A stretch of 64,000 nucleotides of DNA from Melanocharis versteri (Eukaryota; Chordata; Aves; Passeriformes; Melanocharitidae): positions 82,197 to 146,196 of the forward strand of contig VZTG01007429.1 of assembly GCA_013397845.1 (NCBI GenBank), written 5' to 3'. Made by a program: the position numbers and the translations under genes. Positions 24,180 through 36,700 of this stretch are shown here, piece after piece. The notes beneath the pieces were generated by a model, which saw nothing but the letters and a program-made list of their open reading frames with translations, was not told the origin of the DNA and did not search any database. Position 1 is the stretch's first letter. Every line of letters begins with the position of its first letter.

Positions 24180-24590
24180 TAGGAAGGAGAAGATAGAGTA
24201 AAACATAAATGAGGAATTGACATTCATCAGCTTACGCAGCAATGCTAACCCATCCACTCGGATCACCCAGACCCTCTGGATGATCATTAGCTCTCAGGGT
24301 GTTTCAGTCAAGTTTGCAAGATGCTTTATATCAGTCAGGAGAGACTTTCTAATCAACTGACACAGTTTAAAGCATTTTGGATGGGGAGGCACGTACGTAG
24401 GAACGTGAGCCTGAGCACAGATGTATAAAATTGTAGGTGATCAAAGGTAGTGCATCCAAGGCAGGATTAAAAGACGTTTAATACAGCTTTTCCCAATAAG
24501 CCTGAGAGATGAAAGAACTGCCACAAGGCCTTGCTGGAGGCTTAGAAATTGCTCTGTGAAATCAGCTGCAATTGGTAATTAAATGGAAAC
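24180..24590. promoter_or_regulatory. Candidate enhancer with abutting E-box and homeodomain sites
   Basis: Near the right edge CAGCTG (24563-24568), CAATTG (24569-24574) and TAATTA (24576-24581) lie directly side by side, combining bHLH-type and homeodomain-type sites within 19 bp. Upstream there is an ACGTACGTAGGAACGTG CpG-containing cluster near 24391-24407. The tract is AT-rich and repeat-free. Regulatory role is inferred. Confidence 0.3.
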
Positions 24591-26760
24591 CTTGGGGGTG
24601 TTCTGAAGACTTTTTTCATAGCCTGGCATAAGGGAACTCATCTATAAATTACGTGGACTTTTACCTTCCACAGAGGTGAAGGTAAAACACCATCCTGCTG
24701 CTCCTGCATGTCCTGCCTCAGAGCAGCTGGCTCTGTGCAGGAGCAGAGGTGGCTCCTCAGCCTCTCTGTGCCAGGATCAGGGCACACAATACAAGAGTCT
24801 GAGCCCCTCAGAACGTTCCACTCTCCCCAGTGCCTGCCCTGAACTGAGCCAGCTGAAAACCAGGGAGCTCACCAGGGAACTCAGCAGGGAGCTGTGCCCC
24901 CGCCTGGTGCAGCACAAAACCAGCTCTAAAGTCTCCCAGCAGCTCCCAGAGCATCTTCTCCTTCTTGGAAGTGCACACAGCTCCTCCACAACTGCTTCCA
25001 GCCCCAGTCTTTGATCTGCTCCAGAGAGAGCCCAAGGCAGGCAGGAGATCCCTTAGTTGACTGGGCTGTGGGGGAAAACCAGAAATTCCTGGTCCTGATA
25101 GGAGAATGACGGTGGGTTTTTTAACCAGTTGTGATGGATTGGAAGTTCTGAGTGTGCACATTCAGAAGGGAAACCAGAGCAGAGCAGAGCAGAAAGCTCA
25201 CCCTTGTGGACAGAGCATCCAAACGGGCCTCAGGAGATTTTGGTTGGACTCTCAGCTCTGCTACCACTTTGCTCAGTGCAGCTGAGGTTGAGCCCTTCTC
25301 ATGGCCCATTTCCCTTCTATTTGCAATAAAAGGGACCGGTCCTTTTTTGATCTGCTTGCAAGAATGGGTCACTCAATGTTTGCTCGAAGAGTTCCTAGGA
25401 TAACAAGGGCTATAAACAAAGCAGACCTGCTACCCTGGATTGCAGTTCAACAGCGTTTAGAATCCTGTTTAATGCAAAGTGCTTCGGTTCCTGTGGTAGC
25501 CTTTCATTTCTAGATGGCACAACACTCTCACTCTGAGGCAAAGTACTCCTTCAGACAAAGCTGAATCTGCTGAAAGTAGCACTGGATATCCTTTTTTTCA
25601 GCAGAACAACAGCAGGTGAGGGCAGCTCAACTGCAGACAGCTCAACAGCTGCTGAAAAACAAACTCAGATAAAAAATGTTTGGAAAAGAATTAAAAGCAG
25701 GTTCAGTAAAAGAAATAAAAATAAAAAAAGGTGCTAAATCTCCCCTGAATACAATGCTGGTAGCCAGAAATAGCTGCCAGAGGGAGAGATCGACAGCTGA
25801 TATAAATAGTAGTGACTCATGGTGTAATGGGGATCCAGTTGAGGGGAACAAATCCCTATCAGTGGCTCAGACAAAGCCTCCTACAGCAAACACCTTCGAA
25901 GGCGCAGGCCTAAATACCTCCAGGGATTTGGAAACACAGAGGCTGGGATAATACCTCGCAGGCAGAAAGCCCTTCGTGCCAGTCCCCTGTCCAGGAAGCA
26001 TCCAGTGCTGTAGATGGCTCTGGTTTGTGGCCCAGGAGAGATGGATTTATGCAGAGCATAAGGATACTCTCTCAGACAGATGTCAGAAAAAATCTCCATG
26101 CACCAACTGTGCTGCTGCTGCTGCTGAAACCTGTCTGCCAAGAGTCCCTCCTTGAGGGCCTGGGAAACAAATAAATGTGCTTTCCTAGCAGAGCCCTGGG
26201 CCTTTCCACCCTTGGTTTGCAGAAGGTGCCTGTCCTACACCTGCTGGCAATGGCACACAACCAGTTCACCTCTGGCAAGCAGCCACCGCAGGATGTTTGC
26301 CAGTTCTATTTGGCTCTGCAATCTCATCTAAAGTTCTCCAAGCACGTCCTACAGAGCCACCAGTGTCCAAACCAAACATTCCCAGAGGACACGGCCCCTC
26401 AGACTCATGACCTGGGGGCAGAGCCCATGGGCAAAGCCAAAGAAACCAGAGTGAGAGGAGGGAGAGATGGAGTTGTTCACCCTGAGCAGAAGCCTGTTCA
26501 CCTCCCCGGGATGCCAGGTGCAATGTTGACTATTCTTTATCTTCCTTGTTCTCTCAGCGTCCCTGGAGCTGTCACTGGAGGAGATGCTCTTTGCAGCCAG
26601 CATTTCCAGCCTCTGAAATTGCTTCCTGTCCTGTGTTGATGTGGAAGTCAATCCCAGAGGCAGAGCAAGCCTGAGAAATAAAGAAGTCTGACCCAGAACA
26701 GGCAGGTCAGCAGCTGGATATTGCACAGAAATGGCAGTCTCTCTAACACAAGGATGCTTT
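24591..26760. other. No gene seen; unique sequence
   Basis: Open frames up to 154 codons (26175-26639, +) show no domain. A (CTG)5 run lies at 26112-26126. No transposable element is recognised. Confidence 0.45.
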
Positions 26761-27140
26761 TCTTTCAACTGCTTTTAAATTTTTTGCCCCTCCATATAAT
26801 TCTCTAATAATCACCCTATTAACAATGTTCCATTTGCCACACAACTTGGGATATTAATCCTATTAGTTGGTACTAATCCCGTGCAAAACAAAATGGAAAT
26901 ATTCACTCTCTCATTTTCTCAGGGTAAGGAAAAAAAAAGGAGAGAAAGAGGTGGGGAGAAGAGAAGACAAAGATGCTTTCAGAGGTTTGCTGTTTTGTGA
27001 GTTAATTGAATGGAACTGGGTCTCCTGTGGTCTCCATATAGAATTCCATTATCATGTAATGGGGAGTCACATCCAGCCTGTTGATAAGAGACAGTCTGTC
27101 AGATTAAGCATTAACTATCATATTTGGAAACCATGCCGTT
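26761..27140. promoter_or_regulatory. Candidate conserved non-coding tract
   Basis: AT-rich segment with CTAATAATCACCC, ATTAATCCTATTAG, GTTAATTGAATGG and AAGCATTAACTATCAT strings, all TAAT-based homeodomain-type cores, interrupted by a GA-rich stretch at about 26925-26970. No coding frame or known repeat. Regulatory identity is inferred from texture. Confidence 0.25.
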
Positions 27141-29893
27141 TTCTACCCATTGGGGCATCCAAACACAATATCCCATTTCCCTTTCCTTCCCCCAACACCT
27201 TTTCCTTTACTACACACTAATTAAAGAACAAGGGGGGAGAGAGACTGGTCTGTGCTGCTGAGCCCAAGATAAACTTTGCTGAGTAGGGAGGAAGAAATTA
27301 AGTGAGCATCCCAGAGAGCAGAGATCTTTCCTATAGGCTTTCATTTTTCCACCCACCCCCTCTTGTGCTGTATTTTTTCATATTTCTGTGAAGAATTACT
27401 GGCAGTTTCCATTCTCCCCTGCTCCACAAGGTGAGACTGGCACCTACTGGAATGCGCCTGGAAAGGCTGAGACTGAGAAGAAAAAAATAAACCTTTTCTC
27501 AGCTTAGTTTCATCTCCAGCTTCACATTCTTTTTCCCCTTCATCAGGCAAACAAACAGCTCTGCCGACACAGCGACAGCACACGCTGCATTTGACACAGC
27601 TCCATTTTTAAGCTGTTCTGTGGTAATTGGGGGAACTATCACGAGTCACTTCATTTCTGTCAGCCCATGTGGAGGGAACCACAGGCACAGGTCCTGACAG
27701 AGCTCCCAAGGTTCCTGTGGGTCTGTGAGGTTGTTCCCTCTTCTCTCATGTCTCAGCACCTAATGGAAGCAGGAGCAAACATCCCTGCAGGTACAACTTC
27801 CATCTCCAGCGGTTTCACCTCCCCTTCCCTCACATGCTTTTTCCTAAGGAGGATTTCCTTACGGGATCTGTCCACCCTCTGGGATTTAGATTTAGACCCC
27901 AAAACGCTGCTCTTTCATGATTATCCCCTAGCCCTAAACCTATTCTTTGATGTCCCCCTCCAAAATCCCACTGGCCCAACTCAATCGAGCAGCAACTTGG
28001 CTTCCCCCTGCCTCTCTCCCTGCTCCATCTGCCCTTGCTGGGCCCACCCTGCAGCCATACCAGCCTTGTTCCCACTCCAGACCTCCCAGATAGCTCATAC
28101 AGATCTCCAGCAAAGCCCAGCCACCACTGCTGGTCTTCTGTGAGCCCTGGAGAACACATCCTGGATCCATCACTGGCTGATCACCCAAGGGAGCTGCTCT
28201 TTCTCAACGGTTCCCTCCTAGTTTTGCTCTGTGTATTTTATCATTAGCTTTCCTACCTGGAGCAAAGAGCCTCCCAGCTCAGAGATTGTCACACCAAAAG
28301 TCACAAAATAGGCACCACAGGTTGAGCAAAGGCACATAAAATAGGGAAGTGAAATGGCTGCATGGCACAGCATGATTTGGAAAGAACGAGGGAGAATCAG
28401 AGGAGAAAAGCTGGAGGACAGAGCACATCCTGCAGACTTGTAGCTGAACAAAGTGCAGCTGGAGGCTGGGAACATCTCCTGGACTGGAGCTGCCTCCGTT
28501 AGAGGGATGAAGCATTATTAGGAGTGAGTCCTCTCTGTTTGCTCTGCCTGCCCCCAAGGCTGCTACCTCGAGCAGGAATGACTCACACGAGCACTAAACC
28601 ACCCCAACACCCACCACGGGCAGCAGACACCTCCTGATTAGCAAGTCTGATCCTCCCTCTCCAAACCTCTCCATCAGGGAGCTCTGGGTTTGAGAAGCAG
28701 TGGCTTCTCAGCACCAAGAGCCGGGGCTGCCAGACCCAGCTGACCCCTGCTCCGGCTGGGGAGGATTCAAGCACTGCTCTGTCCTCGGGAGCTGCCTGAC
28801 AAACACAGAGTTCAGCGCGTCCTAATTGCTCTGGGCTGCACAAACAAACAAACAGCCCTCTGTTTGCACAACAGCTCTCATGAGAGGCCTCACAGACGAG
28901 GTGGGCCGGGGTGTTCCTCTCCAGCTTGCAGATTGATCGGCTCCCAGCTGGAAGGAACAAGGGGAACGTGGCGTGAAGATGCTCAGCGGGCTGCCCTCGG
29001 CGTGCGTGTCTGGGGCTGGCTGAAGGACATCGACATTCCTCCTTCCAGCAGAGCTCCAGGATGCCCTGCTGCTCTCAGGAACATTCTGAATAATGACCAG
29101 GAGTGGCAGAGAAAAAGGAGCTCCTGCAGCAAGCTTGGAAGGGCTGTTAGAGTGAAATTCCTCTGGATTTACACGGGGGTAAAACGGAGTTGATTCCGCA
29201 CTCAGCTGGACTGACTGATGACAGCCACAGCCTCTGATGGGAACTGGGACAAAGAGAGGGATCAGGTCCAGGGGAGGACATAAGGGTTCAGCCAGCTCAT
29301 TGCCTGGCAGCAATTCATAGCCTGGTTCTGAAATCGATGCAGGCTGGGAGCACTCAGTAGCCAGACTAAGCCAGACATTTACTGTAATTCTGAGCTGCTA
29401 GATTACTTTCTTTGGGTTTTCCAAGAGGAACAGTTAGTCACAGTGGTGTTACTCCCCTTTGTTGGCTCTGTTTTCTGTTTTTCCTCTTCCTAATTGTCAC
29501 CCCAACTTCCTTTTCACTCCTGGAGAGCAGAGAGTGCTGTTCCAGCCTCCCATTAGAGTCTCTGCTACCTCAGTGCTGTCAGTCTGTGAGTAGAGAGAAT
29601 GTTTTGCTGGGTTCTAGGGTATAACTTCCTCTCCAGCTTCATGGATGTCCTTCCTTAACCCCTTTCGGAAGAGGAGTCAGCTCTACCGATGCTTCCAGGA
29701 ACAACTATATCCCAGCCACCACCAGGCTTTTTACAAGATCCACAGCCCACGGATTCAGCCAAAAAGGATCAAACGCTTTGAGCATTCAGTGTCTTAGATT
29801 ATCTCCTCCCCTCTGTTGGACAGCACACACAGGAGACTCACCTGTGGGCAGCACATACAGAGAGCTGCTCTGGAGAGGCCTAAGGTGGACTTG
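27141..29893. other. No gene seen; unique sequence with a small CpG-richer patch
   Basis: Overlapping open frames on both strands (up to 163 codons, 28822-29313 on -) lack domains. Between roughly 28880 and 29030 the CpG count is visibly higher than in the surroundings. It is too short and weak to call a CpG-island promoter. Confidence 0.4.
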
Positions 29894-30010
29894 ATGGGGC
29901 AGTGGCCTTCCCTTTTATGGGACAGTGACATTCCCTTTCATGGGACAGTGACATTCCTTTCATGGGACAGTGGCCCTCCTTTCATGGGACAGTGGCATTC
30001 CCTTTCATGG
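29894..30010 (+). repeat. 22-23-bp minisatellite, first array
   Basis: Five units and a partial sixth begin with ATGG at 29894, 29917, 29940, 29962, 29984 and 30007 (spacings 23, 23, 22, 22, 23). The consensus is close to ATGGGACAGTGACATTCCC plus TTTC. Unit lengths not divisible by three and indels between units argue against a coding repeat, although a short open frame (29816-30076, +) crosses it. Confidence 0.92.
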
Positions 30011-30197
30011 TCCACATTTGGGATTTATGGCTCCAAATGCCAATACAAGGCAGAAGATGATGTCTTATTCTCCTGAGAATAGAAGAGTTTTCAACCAACC
30101 ACCAGTAGTGAGTTGAGACTCTCGTTGCTCTGCAGATACCACTTTGTGCAGCTGGTTCTTTTAGGAAGGAGAATCACCCTGCCAGAAAACTCTAGCT
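29917..30197 (+). repeat. Direct duplication, left copy (281 bp)
   Basis: This copy and 30230-30510 align end to end at a fixed offset of 313 bp with, by eye, one mismatch (T at 29963, C at 30276). It includes most of the minisatellite and about 190 bp of unique flanking DNA. Its right end abuts the undetermined base at 30198. Confidence 0.9.
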
Positions 30198-30198
30198 N
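30198..30198. other. Undetermined base (N) at the duplication junction
   Basis: A single N lies exactly where the left duplicate copy ends. One-base Ns are often used to join contigs whose overlap was not resolved, so the join may be artificial. Confidence 0.9.
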
Positions 30199-30206
30199 TT
30201 CCCTTC

Positions 30207-30323
30207 ATGGGACAGTGACATTCCCTGCCATGGGACAGTGACATTCCCTTTCATGGGACAGTGACATTCCTTTCACGGGACAGTGGCCCTCCTTTCATGG
30301 GACAGTGGCATTCCCTTTCATGG
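30207..30323 (+). repeat. 22-23-bp minisatellite, second array
   Basis: Units start at 30207, 30230, 30253, 30275, 30297 and 30320, exactly 313 bp after the corresponding units of the first array. The first unit differs at several bases from its partner; later units are nearly identical. Confidence 0.92.
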
Positions 30324-30510
30324 TCCACATTTGGGATTTATGGCTCCAAATGCCAATACAAGGCAGAAGATGATGTCTTATTCTCCTGAGAATAGAAGAG
30401 TTTTCAACCAACCACCAGTAGTGAGTTGAGACTCTCGTTGCTCTGCAGATACCACTTTGTGCAGCTGGTTCTTTTAGGAAGGAGAATCACCCTGCCAGAA
30501 AACTCTAGCT
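30230..30510 (+). repeat. Direct duplication, right copy (281 bp)
   Basis: Partner of 29917-30197. The identity ends sharply at 30510 after CTCTAGCT, where unique sequence resumes. Near-identity implies either a very recent duplication or one locus assembled twice (two haplotypes or unmerged contig ends). Confidence 0.9.
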
Positions 30511-33500
30511 GGGTATCTCACTGCTACAAATGGCTTGGGAAAGAAAAATGTTGACCTCTTTCATGCTGACTGGGTCAAGGGAACGGTGGCTCCGGTGATG
30601 GATGGTTGACTGTAATTCCTGCCTGCTCATTTAATCAGTGAGAGCAGGCAGCAGCACGAGCATGCTCAAAAGAGAGAGCAGCAGGCTGGAAATCCCAGCA
30701 GCTCTGCAGAGCAGGGAGGTGTGAAGGGGACAGGGGAGTGAGAGTTCTCTTGCCAGGCAAGGAAGCCGGGGCTTTTCCTTGGGTGAAGAGCTAACACCCA
30801 GGCTGCTGGCTGTGCCATTCCAGAGGCTGCAGCTGTGCTGCAAGGAAAGAGTAGCCCCCAGAGCCACATCGAGCACAGCATGTGCTGCATCCTGCCTGCC
30901 ACGGGCAGCTGCCTGCTGCAAATGGAGAGGGGCACTCAGGCATGGAGGGGAAAGGAGGGGTCCAGCCAGACCCAAAGCTGCTTTTGCATTCTCACAACAT
31001 GAAAGCCAAATAAACCTGCTCTTAAGGGAGCCTCCCATCCATCAACAGCTACACACGCACAGAGTTCAAGGCCAGAATAGACCACAGGGTCTGACCTCCT
31101 GCCTAAAAGAAGGTGGCCAGGAAAATTTCTGTTTCCTCACTCCAAAAGCAAGCCCTGAAAACAAGAGCACCCAAACTCTGCCCCTCAGCTCAGCACCACG
31201 TAGCCATGGGAGCATTTCCAAATCAAAATACTGCGGTGTATGGGGGTCTCCACAACATCCCTGAAGATGGCACCAACCTCAGCCCCGCAGTGGGTCAAAT
31301 TCCTCAAATCACAAATTATGGAGTGTTGTGTAGCCATGGGAGTGAAAACAGGAGATGGCCCTCCAGCATTTCTGGGCCCCTGCACAGCCAGAACCAAGGC
31401 AGCTCCGTGTCTGCTGGAGCGGGGGAGCAGCAGGACTGAGCACGGGCAGGCTGTGCTGTCAGTGAGCAGCCTGCTCTGAGAGGGGAAGGACGCATTGCGA
31501 ACCCGCTCCAGCCCGGAATGGCCATGGTTGGTGTAGCAGGAGTACCCTCTAGTGGGAGAACAGCCTGGAGAAAGCCTTTCAAACCATCACACACACACAC
31601 AAATGCAGGGGTTTAGCTCTAAAGAAAAACTGCATTGAGAGTAACCATAAAAACGGGCTTGAAAACAGAGGGAAATGGAATATCTTGGGGAAATAAAGTC
31701 ATAAAGTCAGATTATCACTTGCAGTACTATTTTTTACTTTTCCAAGAAAGCCATTTAAGACCGGCTTTTTCAAGTATATCCGTGCAGGGAGAGCGCTGGG
31801 CTGGAAAGCAGACAGGAGTCTGCTCATATTCATGAAGCCAGGCCAAGACTGTTTAAATACCCAAAGGTCACAGCAAAGCCTAGGGCTGCGTGTCTTAATC
31901 CTGCTTACTGCCTGAAAGCTTCTGGGTGTGGAAGGAGTCTCTGTACTCATGGCAGAGGCCCAACACATTTCCCGAGGACATCAGAGCTGGTGAAGTCGTT
32001 TTGCTTTGGCTCATGGATGAAAGATTTTGCTGTTAGAGGAGGGGGGGAAGCTGGGCAAGGGCTGCTGTGTTGGACATAAAGGATGCAGAGGATGCTGTGC
32101 TGTGTATCCAGATGGGATCAATACGCTCTCCCCAGTGCCCTGCTCTGAGATCACACTGACACTGCCTTGACAGGTGCAGCATTAGAACCTCAATAGAGTG
32201 GAATTATGTGGCTCCTTCGGGGCTCTTCCCATGCAGAAGCCTATCTAACCTGAATGTTTTATATACATATATCCCTTCATCCACTATTGAAATGCACCTA
32301 CCCCTAGGGAGATCTCTGAGGTGTCTAAGGCTCCAACCCTTCTGATTTGGGCAGAGATAAATACAGTAGGGGAGCTTGAGCCTTATATTTTTTTTTTCAG
32401 ATTAAAGATCTAAGCATTGTTTCCTGCAAAGCAGCAGTTGTAAAGGAGTGAGTGGATTTAAAGGAACACGGTCCACTTTTACAGCCGGGGGTGGGCAGGG
32501 AACTAAAAACATCCGTGCCAGACTCAAGGTGGTTGTTCCTTACAGAGATGATCCAAATGAAGCATCTCACAGGAATCTGTGCTGGTGTTCACACACTGAG
32601 GGTGAGTCAGGAGGGAGAGCTGGCACTGGAACGTGTCACAGATCAGGTTAGAAATGGTGGGAGGGGTGACAGGCACAGGGAAGGGGTGGGTTAAGCCCAG
32701 CACCCCTCCTGGGAGATGGCACAGCTGTCCCTCTGTATGATGCGTCAGGTACCACCCACAAGTTGCCTCCTTTCTTCAAGCTCCAGTTACTGCCAGCAGA
32801 TTTGGCTGGGGACTCAGAGTCCTGATTTCTGGCTATAAGTTATCAAATTCTCCTTTGAGCCCAGCTTCCCCTCACAGTGCATCCTCCCAAAGAGGGAAAG
32901 CCCCTCAGCAGAGCTGAGCACCACCTTCCTGGGCCAGACTCAGCATCCACAGGGACTGCCCCAGCACGGCACAGCATGCAAATCAGAGCAGCACAGAAAG
33001 ATGCCAGTCCCAGGCACTGATCCCACCCTGGATGCTGCTTATTTCACTGGAAAGCCTCCTGGAAAAGATATTTACTCACCCTAGAGAAGAGAGGAGCCTG
33101 GCCCAAGGTGACTGGGCTGCAGGACTGGACCAGAGCCCAGAGCTCTCCCAGAGGCTTTCTGAGAGGCAGAGGGAGGGAGGGAGGGTTTGGCTCTTTGGAG
33201 GGTTACTCTGCCTTCCAGAGCAGAAGGCTGTGAATTCCCCATTCCCACACTGCACGCTCAGTTGAAGTGACAGATGACTGGATGTGTGCACGAGCCTCCA
33301 TCACTGGAGAAAGGGTAGTGCAGATGATTTCTTGGAGAGAAAGGATAAAAAAAAAAAGATAGTAATTTGGAGTAAATGAGGAAAAAAAGGGGAAGAGATT
33401 CTCTAGATACATAACGTGCCACTGCAGAACCAGGGACATGCCTAGGGAAATTTTTAAAAAGTTTTTAGAAAAAAGCAAAGCTAAAAAAGAAAAAGGATCC

Positions 33501-33735
33501 TATTAAGATTAATGCTTTCTGGCTTTCCATCTCCCTCCAGCATGGCTCTTCCATTTCCATAAACCCATTATCCTCACTGCTGTTTCACTTAATTGGAAAA
33601 TGTCTATTGCAACCTAGCATGTTCCAAGACAAACCTTGGATGTATATATAACAGGCACTTAAAAGCTTTCAAATATTTCAAATTTGCTCAACACAATTAC
33701 ATGAACAAAAACCCTGTGGGACTTTTTTTTCCTAG
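30511..33735. other. No gene seen; unique sequence
   Basis: Open frames up to 161 codons (30779-31264, +) without domains. Small repeats: a (CA)-type run at 31588-31601 and (GGGA)4-like sequence near 33170-33186. A reverse-orientation octamer ATGCAAAT lies at 32976-32983. The string CCCAAGGTGACTGGGC near 33100 vaguely recalls MIR-type SINEs but is not extendable. Confidence 0.45.
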
Positions 33736-33788
33736 AAAACAAAAACCACCAAAAAAAACCCCAAAACCAAAAACACCAAACCCCACAA
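33736..33788 (+). repeat. A/C-only low-complexity tract
   Basis: About 50 bp made almost only of A and C (AAAAACCACC, AAAAACACC and CCAAAACC blocks). It is simple-sequence DNA with no clear unit. Confidence 0.85.
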
Positions 33789-36700
33789 TAGTCATAAAGC
33801 CTGTGTTCACAGGGCTAGAAACACCATTATATTTATCCTGATTAGCATTCCCTAAGCTTTTATGTGCACACAGTTATTGTCAGTGTAGGGAAAAGGGGAG
33901 AGTAGGAAATGCCAGTCAATGATTTGGCTGCTGAAGGTCAGGGAACCGAAACAAGGAGATTTGTTTCACTGCAGTGACAGCCATCAAACAGGGACAGCGT
34001 GTGCCAGGTCCCCGTGGAGCTGCATCCTCCTGGGAAACCTCTGGGATGTGCTTGGTGGGGGCAGAAGGGAACAGGGAGAGTTTGGGCAGTGAGCAGTGCT
34101 CCCAAGTGGAGCCACCTTAGAGGAATTAGGATTTCCTGGTGGTTCCTGGCAGTTCTACAATGGTTAAGAAGCAGATGAACTCCTTCCTTCCACTCCTCCT
34201 GCTGTGTTCCTTTCCCTGTCCCCACTGATTCTCTCAGAGCACTTATCTGGGGGCACCAGGGCATCAAGACACATTATGTGGATTCAGATGTGGGAGCTGG
34301 CAGACCAGGAGCTGGAATTTATCACTAGCTGGCCAGAGGACAGCAGCTGTGGGAAGCAGGGCAGGAATATGATAAAGTTTTCTCCCCTGATAAGTGGTGG
34401 CTCTACTGGTTTTTAGCTGGAAAGGATCTGAGCCCTTGTGTGCACTTAAGCATGTAACAAGTTTACAGGCTCTCTAGAAAATAATGGCTGATTTTTGCAT
34501 TTTCACATATCCCAGCTCTTCTCCTCTTGGCTGGATTAGCTGGCAATGAATAAACTTGAACCCTGCAGTACTCAAGGTAAGTGCCAGCCCTGGCCCTGCG
34601 AGGCTGTGTTAGAGAACAAGTCTCTCAAATATTTGTTCTGCTCTCCTTTCCAGCACATCCCGGCTGCTGTGCACACATTATTGTCCCTCTGACCTGCCCA
34701 CTGTGGAATGACATCACACCACTCCAAAGTAGGAGATTTCCTCTTGCTGTCTGTGCAGCTGGCTCTGCCCAGCCATGCCTGTGAAGAGAATGCCAGGAAC
34801 GTGTCCAGTCTCCAAGAAATGCAGGAAATCCCTTGATGGGGCCTCTGAATGCATCAAGAGACCTGCCAGGGGTATTCCTGGCCCTGCACCTTCATCCTGC
34901 CTGTTATGGAAAGAGCTGAATACGCCAGGATTTTATCAAGTCCAACTTCCTCCTTCCTCATCCTCATCGCCAACACCTTTCCTTGGAGCTGCCTGTGCCT
35001 TTCTGGGGCAGTCCTGAGAGCACGTGATCCCCAGCACGGGTTGAAGGCAGAGCTAAACCTTTACCTGGCAGCAGGAACCGAGCTGTGCCCTGCAGGCCTG
35101 GGCTCTGTGCCCTCAGAGGGACATTCCCTGGGGTGGGTGGCTGAGGCTGCTCCTCTTCCAGCACGGCTTAACAGGCACCAATCCTGCCTGGAGAAAGTGC
35201 CTGAGGTGCAGAATGGGCTTCAAAATCCATGAGGAATCTGCCCTGGTGGAGGGCATGATGGATTGCACAGAAGCATCCAAACAGCGCCTGGCCTTGGGAG
35301 GTGGCTCCTGTTGGGTTTGGGAGTGGAACAGCCACACACCTCAGGCTGGTGCCATCGCAGTCGTGTGACAGCTCTGAGGTGGGGAGGTGGCACCCACACC
35401 AGACTGACCTGGGAATCACTCTGCTGCAAGGGAACAAGGAATGACAGGGCTCTCTCAGGTAACTCTTGGACATAGCAGCAGCTAAAGTCCAGCTTTGTGT
35501 GGCACATCTGGCAGCAAGAGCTTAAAACCAGTCTGTGCTGAAGCCCAAGTGTGAGGGGAGGTGCAGCCCTAAAGCAGCTGTGGAGGATTAGCAAGGGCTG
35601 AGCACCAAAGGGGAGAGCCAGGGAGAAAGTGAAATAAAGATTCCTGCCAGCCAGGCAAGGGAGAGCCAACTCCAGGAGCTTCTCATAAACCAAAGAACAA
35701 TGACACACTGGGAAAGAAATTTAGCTTGTTTTCCTGACAAGCACAATTTGACTCCAATGGCTCCACACCAGTTCTGTCTCTGTTGCCTCCTCCATAAAGA
35801 CATTAAATCAACTGTAGAAGCTGCTTTTTGAACTACTAATATGATGCCATGCTGCTGACTGCCTTAGATGCAAGTGGTACTGAAAGCCCTGATAACTTCT
35901 CTGTAAAGGGAACAAACTTCCTGAAACACACTCACTTCTGCTGTGGAATAAGAACAAAAGACTATCAGGACACAGGAAAAAGTCCCTTTTAGTTTATTGG
36001 TAATTCATGCAGGGAAGAAGAGGCCAAGTTGTCTCAATGACTATCCAAAAGCCAGGCAGAGAGATTTAGAGAGCAGCAAATCAGGAGAAAACGAACAGAA
36101 ATATCTCCCCACAATTTACTGTTTCCTTCCCCCAAACTGAAGTTCTGCTTGACCAAGAGACAGATGTATTGTGTGGCACAGATGTCCAGACAGCACAATT
36201 TATGTTTCAAGACAGAGGCCAGGGATAAAAGGTCACAGTGCCAAGCAAAAGGGTATGGTGTGGTCATGCTAGGAGCATGAGGAGTGAGCAGGAAGAAACT
36301 GAAAGTTTGGAACACAAGCAAAGAAAGCAGTGATTAAACTGACATCTGATTTTGCAGCAGAAGTGTTTTGCAGGGCAACTAATTTCCTCATTTAGCTCTC
36401 TCTTAGCCATATCTCCATTTCTGCACGTTTCAGAATCACTGTTGGTCCAATCTAAGTGGCTTTCAAATATCTGCTATTCCAGACCCAAACGTAACGGGGT
36501 TTTTTCAAGGCCAGCACTACATTTCTCTGAGGCAGAGATTGTGTCATGTCCCCAGAACAGCTGAGGAGCTTTACAGCTCTGCCCAGGCAGAGGACACTGA
36601 GGGCTGCTCTGCCTCACTGCTGCCTGGGGCATGGGGATGACCAAAGGCAGTGGTGTTATCTCAGCGGTTTTGCTCTGAACCTGCTGGCCCATCACCCTGA

